Shown piece by piece: positions 42,010 to 45,418 of a DNA stretch of 45,418 nt. Position 1 is the stretch's first letter; each line of letters starts with the position of its first letter. This DNA comes from Chloroflexota bacterium (GTDB taxonomy: Bacteria; Chloroflexota; UBA6077; JACCZL01): NCBI GenBank assembly GCA_020850535.1, contig JADZEM010000116.1:1-45418 (forward strand). Reading direction: 5' to 3'. Below the pieces are notes generated by a model. It ran no database searches. It was not told the origin of the DNA and was given only the letters and a program-made list of their open reading frames with translations. The translations under genes and the position numbers were made by a program.

Positions 42010-43520
42010 CAACTCCGGCCGAAACCTGCGCGCCGCGTGACGAGGTACGTCATCGGCGCAGAGATCGCGACCATCATAGCAGCGTACGGCGCCGCCGCGC
42101 CGTAGGTGATGCTCTCGGCGTGGCTCCAGAAGCGCGTCGCCAGCGTCTGCGTTCCGATGGGTGAGAGCAGCAGCGTGGCCGTCAGCTCGGTGGACACGGC
42201 GATGAACACCAGGGCGACGGCCGCCCCGAGGCCGGGCCAGATCAGCGGCAAGGTCACCCGCCGCAGCACCCCGAACGGACCGCTGCCCAGCGAGCGGCCG
42301 ACATCGTCCAGGACCGGCGGCACCTGGGCCAGCGCCGCCCGGATGCTGACCAGCGCCAGCGGGAAGAAGAGGATGACGTAGGCCGTGAGCAGCAACGGCG
42401 TGGTCTGGTAGATCGGCTTTGCCACGCGGATGGTGATCGCCACCAGCGAGAGCGCCACGACGATGCCCGGCAGCGAGTGGGCGACGTAGGTTGCGCGCTC
42501 CGTTAGCGTGCTGAGGAGGCCGCCCCGCCGCACCGCCAGCCAGGCGACGGGCGTCGCAAGCGCGGTCGCGATGAGCGCGCCGGCCAGCCCGAGCGAGATC
42601 GAGCTGAGCGTGGTCTGCACGAGCAGCGGCAGCCGGATCGCCGTTGACGAGCCGATGGCCACCCAGTAGGCCAGCATCGCCAGCGGCAGGCCCAGCGAGA
42701 GCACGGCGACCAGCAGGAGGCCAGCCAGCACGACCGGCGCGAGCAGCCCGAGCCGCACGCGTGTCGCCGGCCGAGGCGTCCCCGCGCCGATCCGCGCGTA
42801 CCGTCCCCGCCCGCGCAGCGTCAGCTCGGCCAGGAGCGCCAGCACGCAGGCCGTCACCAGGACGCTCGCCAGCATGTTGGCGGCAGCGCTGTTGAAGGTG
42901 GACTGGTACTGGTCGTAGATCGCCGTGGTGAAGGTCGGGAAGCGCAGCATCTCCAGCGCGCCGAGTTCGGCCAGCAGGTGAAGCGTCACCAGCAGCATGC
43001 CGCCCAGCAGCGACGGCCGCAGCTGTGGCGTCACGATGGCCCAGAAGGTGCGCCACGGCCCGAAGCCCAGCGAGCGGGCGCTCTCCTCCAGGCGCGGATC
43101 CAGGCCGCGCAAGGCGGCGGCAACCGGCAGGTATACGTACGGATAGTGCGACAGCGTGACGATCAGCACGGCCCCGGCGTACCCTTCGACGGCCGAGGTC
43201 AGCGAGACCCACGCGAAGCTGTGGACGAACGACGGGATCGCCAACGGCGCGACCAGCAGAACGCTCCACATCGACCGCAACGGAAGCGACGACCGCTCGG
43301 TGAGCCAGGCGGCGAGGACGCCGAACAGCGCGCTGGCCGCCACCACGGCCACCTCAAGGCGAACGGTGTTCCAGAGCAATTCGCCGACGCGCGGGCGCAC
43401 CAGCAGCTCGTAGGAGGTCGCCCAGCCGGTCGAGACCGTGTACACCACGACGTAGAACAGCGGGATCAGCGTGACCAGGGCGGTGAGGATCGCCAGCGCC
43501 CGGCCGGCGAGCGGCAGCAC
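42009..43520 (-). CDS. Iron(III)-type ABC transporter permease (two fused halves)
   Basis: A 503-residue FbpB/FutB-type permease. Two homologous halves each carry about six membrane helices with an EAA loop: the first RLEESARSLGFGPWRTFWAI and the second LDDVGRSLGSGPFGVLRRVT. This layout is typical of ferric iron and some sulfate/thiamine importers. The likely GTG at 43520 starts just before the first helix. The frame is open further upstream into the hairpin region, but has no good ATG/GTG start, so an alternate earlier start cannot be excluded. It overlaps the ATPase gene by one base and follows the binding-protein gene after 98 bases. Confidence 0.93.
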   Translation of the reverse strand: MLPLAGRALAILTALVTLIPLFYVVVYTVSTGWATSYELLVRPRVGELLWNTVRLEVAVVAASALFGVLAAWLTERSSLPLRSMWSVLLVAPLAIPSFVHSFAWVSLTSAVEGYAGAVLIVTLSHYPYVYLPVAAALRGLDPRLEESARSLGFGPWRTFWAIVTPQLRPSLLGGMLLVTLHLLAELGALEMLRFPTFTTAIYDQYQSTFNSAAANMLASVLVTACVLALLAELTLRGRGRYARIGAGTPRPATRVRLGLLAPVVLAGLLLVAVLSLGLPLAMLAYWVAIGSSTAIRLPLLVQTTLSSISLGLAGALIATALATPVAWLAVRRGGLLSTLTERATYVAHSLPGIVVALSLVAITIRVAKPIYQTTPLLLTAYVILFFPLALVSIRAALAQVPPVLDDVGRSLGSGPFGVLRRVTLPLIWPGLGAAVALVFIAVSTELTATLLLSPIGTQTLATRFWSHAESITYGAAAPYAAMMVAISAPMTYLVTRRAGFGRS

Positions 43521-43557
43521 CGAGGGGGCAGCCAGGCCGCGCCGGCCAACGAGAGCC

Positions 43558-43587
43558 GCCCGCTGCGACGGGGAGGTCGCAGCGGGC
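43558..43587. terminator. Perfect 12-bp intra-operon hairpin after the iron-binding-protein gene
   Basis: GCCCGCTGCGAC (43558-43569) and GTCGCAGCGGGC (43576-43587) around a six-base loop, located between the binding-protein stop (43619) and the permease start (43520). No T-run follows, so it may act as an mRNA stabiliser or partial terminator that raises binding-protein levels over the permease, as in many ABC operons. Confidence 0.7.
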
Positions 43588-43618
43588 GCTGACGGCGAGG
43601 ATGTCAGAACGGCAGAAC

Positions 43619-44656
43619 TCAGAGAAGGCCTGCCTTCTGCATCAACTCGATGACCAGCGGCGCGTTGAGCTGCGACAGGTCCACCACCGGCGGATCCAGC
43701 TCGCTCAGCGGCTTCAGGGACGGATGCGACGGCGAGCCAAGGCCCACGGCGTACTCGAGGGCGTTGCTGTCGGAGAGGATCTTCTGGCCGGCCGTGCTCG
43801 CCATGTACTGCAACAGCTTCTGCGCTTCGGCCGGGTTCTTGCTGGACTTCAGCACGCCACCACCCGACACGCTGACAAAGCCGCCGGGATCCTTCCCCAT
43901 CCAGTGGTACAGCTCGACGTTGCCGCTGTTCTGGCCGGACTCGGCGCGGTCACCGTACCAGTAGTAGTGGTAGATGATGCCGCCCTCGATCTCGCCCTTG
44001 TTGGCAGCCGTCATGATGGCGCGGTTGCCGGTGTAGACCTTCGCGTTCTCCTTGAGGCCGCGCAGCCAGGCTTCGGTCACCTCGGGGCCCTTGAGCTGGA
44101 GCACGGCGCTAACGATCGCCTGGAAGTCCGCGCCCGTCGGCGCGATGCCGAAGCGGTCCTTCCACTCGGGGTTCGCGAGGTCAAGCATCGAGGCTGGGAC
44201 CGACGACACCGGCAGCAGGCTCGGGTTGTGCACGAACACCGTGGTCCGCGCGGCGATGCCGACCCAGTCGCCGGAGGCCGAAGAGAGCTGTGGCGGCACC
44301 AGGGCCAGCGTCTCGGTGTCCACCGGGGCGAACAGTCCGGCCTGCCCGACAACGCTCATGGCGGGCGAGTTCTCGGTGATGAACACGTCGGCCGGCGAGG
44401 CGGACCCCTCCTGCACGATCAGGTTCGCCAGCTCGAGGTCGCGGCCAGACCGGATCTCCACCTTGATGCCGGTCTCCTGCGTGAAGGCGCTCACCCAGGC
44501 CTCGGCCAGCGGCACATGCTGGGCGTTGTAGAGCGTGAGCGTCACGTTCTGCTTGAGCGGCGAGGCCACCGCGCCAAGCGCCGGCAGCGCGACGACCGCG
44601 ACCACCAGCGCCACCACCAGGGCAACGACAGTTCGCATTGCCCGAGATCGATTCAT
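43619..44656 (-). CDS. Iron(III)-binding periplasmic protein, FbpA/FutA-like
   Basis: A 345-residue exported binding protein for ferric iron. The signal peptide (RTVVALVVALVVAVVALPAL, then GAVAS) is followed by LTLYNAQHVPLAEAWVSAFT, VQEGSASPADVFITENSPAM, the mid-domain NPEWKDRFGIAPTGADFQAI and the iron-site tyrosines in GGIIYHYYWYGDRAESGQ. The cluster YHYYWY corresponds to the NxYYW iron-binding phrase in this family. I choose ATG 44656, which starts just before the signal peptide; a frame reaching 44707 is also open. The gene heads the iron importer operon. No lipobox is seen, so it is probably a soluble or signal-anchored protein. Confidence 0.9.
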   Translation of the reverse strand: MNRSRAMRTVVALVVALVVAVVALPALGAVASPLKQNVTLTLYNAQHVPLAEAWVSAFTQETGIKVEIRSGRDLELANLIVQEGSASPADVFITENSPAMSVVGQAGLFAPVDTETLALVPPQLSSASGDWVGIAARTTVFVHNPSLLPVSSVPASMLDLANPEWKDRFGIAPTGADFQAIVSAVLQLKGPEVTEAWLRGLKENAKVYTGNRAIMTAANKGEIEGGIIYHYYWYGDRAESGQNSGNVELYHWMGKDPGGFVSVSGGGVLKSSKNPAEAQKLLQYMASTAGQKILSDSNALEYAVGLGSPSHPSLKPLSELDPPVVDLSQLNAPLVIELMQKAGLL

Positions 44657-44696
44657 AGGATGTCCATGCCGCCTGACTTTCCTCGTGCTGCGACTG

Positions 44697-44714
44697 AATA
44701 TAAGCACAGGCTAA
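44697..44714 (-). promoter_or_regulatory. Dyad overlapping a TATATT -10 upstream of the iron importer
   Basis: On the + strand TAAGC-ACAG-GCTAA (44701-44714) is an imperfect inverted repeat; the leftward -10 candidate TATATT (44702-44697) overlaps it. The dyad resembles half-sites of DtxR/IdeR-type iron boxes (TTAGGTTAGGCTAACC-like), but the match is partial. If functional, it would give iron-dependent repression of the operon. Confidence 0.4.
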
Positions 44715-45010
44715 TGCGGCTTGACAGGATGGTAGCATGCCGTAAACGCCGCGTCCAAGGGTCGCGCGTCCCGTCATCGTCGGGACATCCTCGCCAGCGT
44801 GAGGTCGCGCCGGGCCAGTGGCACGTCATCCCCGCCATCCCGAACCGCGTCGAAAATCTTCCCGGGCCGCTGCCCGCCGACCGTATCATCCGAAGTGGAA
44901 GGGCGCAGCGTTCCCGTCCTCTCCCCGCCGTGGGGAGACCATACTCTGGCTCACCTGTGGGTTGTTTCTGGCACGCTGTCGGGCCGCGCTGCGCGAGGGA
45001 AGTACGTATC
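44715..45010. other. Intergenic region between the iron importer and cold-shock gene
   Basis: Divergent, about 300 bases without a convincing gene. It contains a further partial GTCATCCC element near 44824-44840, a CCCCGCC-GTGGGG hairpin near 44926-44937, and a long GC-rich leader before the cold-shock gene. No strong promoter for the cold-shock gene was recognised; CATACT at 44939-44944 is a weak candidate -10. Confidence 0.4.
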
Positions 45011-45223
45011 ATGCACAACGGCTCGATTACCCGACTCATTCGCGACCGTGGCTTCGGCTTCGTCAAGACCGAGACTGGCAACGAGGTTTTCCTGCATCAC
45101 TCGGCACTGCCGGGCGGCGTGTTCGACACGCTCTCCGAGGGCCAGCAGCTCGAGTTCGACATCGTCATGGACCCACGCGGCCGTGGTGAGCGCGCCAGCA
45201 ACGTCCGCCTGCTGGGCGCCTGA
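45011..45223 (+). CDS. Cold-shock domain protein
   Basis: A 70-residue single-domain nucleic-acid-binding protein of the CspA type. RNA-binding motifs are RGFGFVK (RNP1) and EVFLHHSAL (RNP2), with LSEGQQLEFDIVMDPRGRGE and a RASNVRLLG end. It probably acts as an RNA chaperone in the cytoplasm. ATG 45011 follows GAGG with about 12 bases spacing. It is monocistronic by layout. A long, GC-rich untranslated leader is expected upstream, as in many csp genes, but no cold-box was recognised. Confidence 0.92.
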   Translation: MHNGSITRLIRDRGFGFVKTETGNEVFLHHSALPGGVFDTLSEGQQLEFDIVMDPRGRGERASNVRLLGA

Positions 45224-45261
45224 GGCCTGAGGACGCGTCGCCCTCGCGTCCATTGCAGATC

Positions 45262-45308
45262 GAGCGCCCGGAGCCAGCCGGGGGACATGGGGCCGGCGCC
45301 GGGCGCTC
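45262..45308. terminator. Hairpin between cold-shock gene and the right-edge gene
   Basis: GAGCGCCCGG (45262-45271) pairs with CCGGGCGCTC (45299-45308); the 27-base interior can form a further short GCCGG stem. It lies between convergent genes and may end both transcripts. No T-run is present. Confidence 0.5.
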
Positions 45309-45339
45309 ACGTTGTCGGGGTCGGAAGGGCGACCGCTGG

Positions 45340-45418
45340 CTACTCCAGGCGCACCAGCACCTGGTTCTGATCCACCGTCTGGCCGGGCGAGACCAGGATC
45401 TCAGACACCATGCCGTCG
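45340..45418 (-). CDS. C-terminal end of a biotinyl/lipoyl carrier domain (truncated by window edge)
   Basis: The leftward frame from the right edge encodes 25 residues, DGMVSEILVSPGQTVDQNQV followed by LVRLE and a TAG stop at 45342-45340. This matches the last strand pair of biotinyl or lipoyl domains (the usual G-x-V-x-E-I-x-V-x-x-G-D-x-V-x-x-x-x-x-L). It is most likely the end of a biotin carboxyl carrier protein, acyl-CoA carboxylase alpha chain or pyruvate carboxylase. The modified Lys (MKM) is beyond the edge, so biotin versus lipoate cannot be told. Confidence 0.8.
   Translation of the reverse strand, partial: DGMVSEILVSPGQTVDQNQVLVRLE

Noticed and set aside
42010-43269. N-terminal extension that would make the iron ATPase a 778-residue fusion
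   Set aside because: The extra part is out of frame with, and antisense-like within, the clear permease gene; the ATPase has a normal ATG at 42009 in a TGATG overlap.

Overview
The window is about 45 kb of very GC-rich bacterial chromosome, dense with genes and without phage, integrase, transposase or CRISPR signals. Gene content (pyrR-linked pyrimidine operon, GSI-alpha glutamine synthetase, Tat/lipobox solute-binding proteins, FtsZ overlapping a ParA gene, a methylmalonyl-CoA mutase catalytic subunit encoded without its B12 domain, many GTG starts and 4-base stop/start overlaps) fits a Chloroflexota-type organism, perhaps Thermomicrobia/Sphaerobacter-like. That placement is inference from gene style, not from a marker tree.

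Layout: 1-4858 is the pyrimidine operon read leftwards (pyrR-pyrB-pyrC-carA-carB; carB runs off the left edge). Its leader, 4855-5068, holds a promoter, a near-perfect PyrR-binding loop, a Shine-Dalgarno sequence, a 36-codon leader ORF, and an intrinsic terminator lying inside that ORF, which ends on the pyrR start codon. Divergently, a PucR-type regulator and glnA read rightwards (5150-8259). Next (8471-12581, leftward) comes a gene run with a PAT-like acetyltransferase, two Dpp/Opp-type permeases, a luciferase-like flavin oxidoreductase and two small proteins. 12704-19646 is a carbohydrate uptake/catabolism operon: LacI repressor, Tat/lipobox binding protein, two CUT1 permeases and two Gfo/Idh/MocA dehydrogenases, with a strong promoter whose -35 overlaps a perfect LacI-type operator and a second operator in the repressor's own start. 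A third Gfo/Idh/MocA gene lies just upstream.

21052-24013 encodes an enoyl-CoA hydratase-like protein and an NDP-forming acyl-CoA synthetase. After a repeat-rich convergent junction come ftsH (leftward), a secreted lectin-fold protein and a zinc-type sugar/alcohol dehydrogenase (rightward), then the leftward parA-ftsZ pair. 31306-36595 is a patchwork of short transcription units (zinc-ribbon/SH3 protein, small membrane protein, C39-like peptidase, duplicated ABM-fold protein, ECF-like sigma factor, two exported proteins), several with near-consensus promoters or strong terminators. A tRNA-Arg(TCT) follows, then a leftward set: cinA, an orphan Clp-N/zinc-ribbon protein and a methylmalonyl-CoA mutase subunit. 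The right end has an Fbp/Fut-type ferric iron importer, a cold-shock protein and the last residues of a biotinyl/lipoyl carrier domain.

Most of the window is housekeeping or common accessory metabolism. The parts that most merit attention are the pyr leader architecture, the self-regulated LacI operon with two helically phased operators, the AAA-less Clp-N protein with zinc ribbons, and the overlapping parA-ftsZ pair. Convergent junctions are repeatedly filled by long perfect hairpins or inverted repeats.
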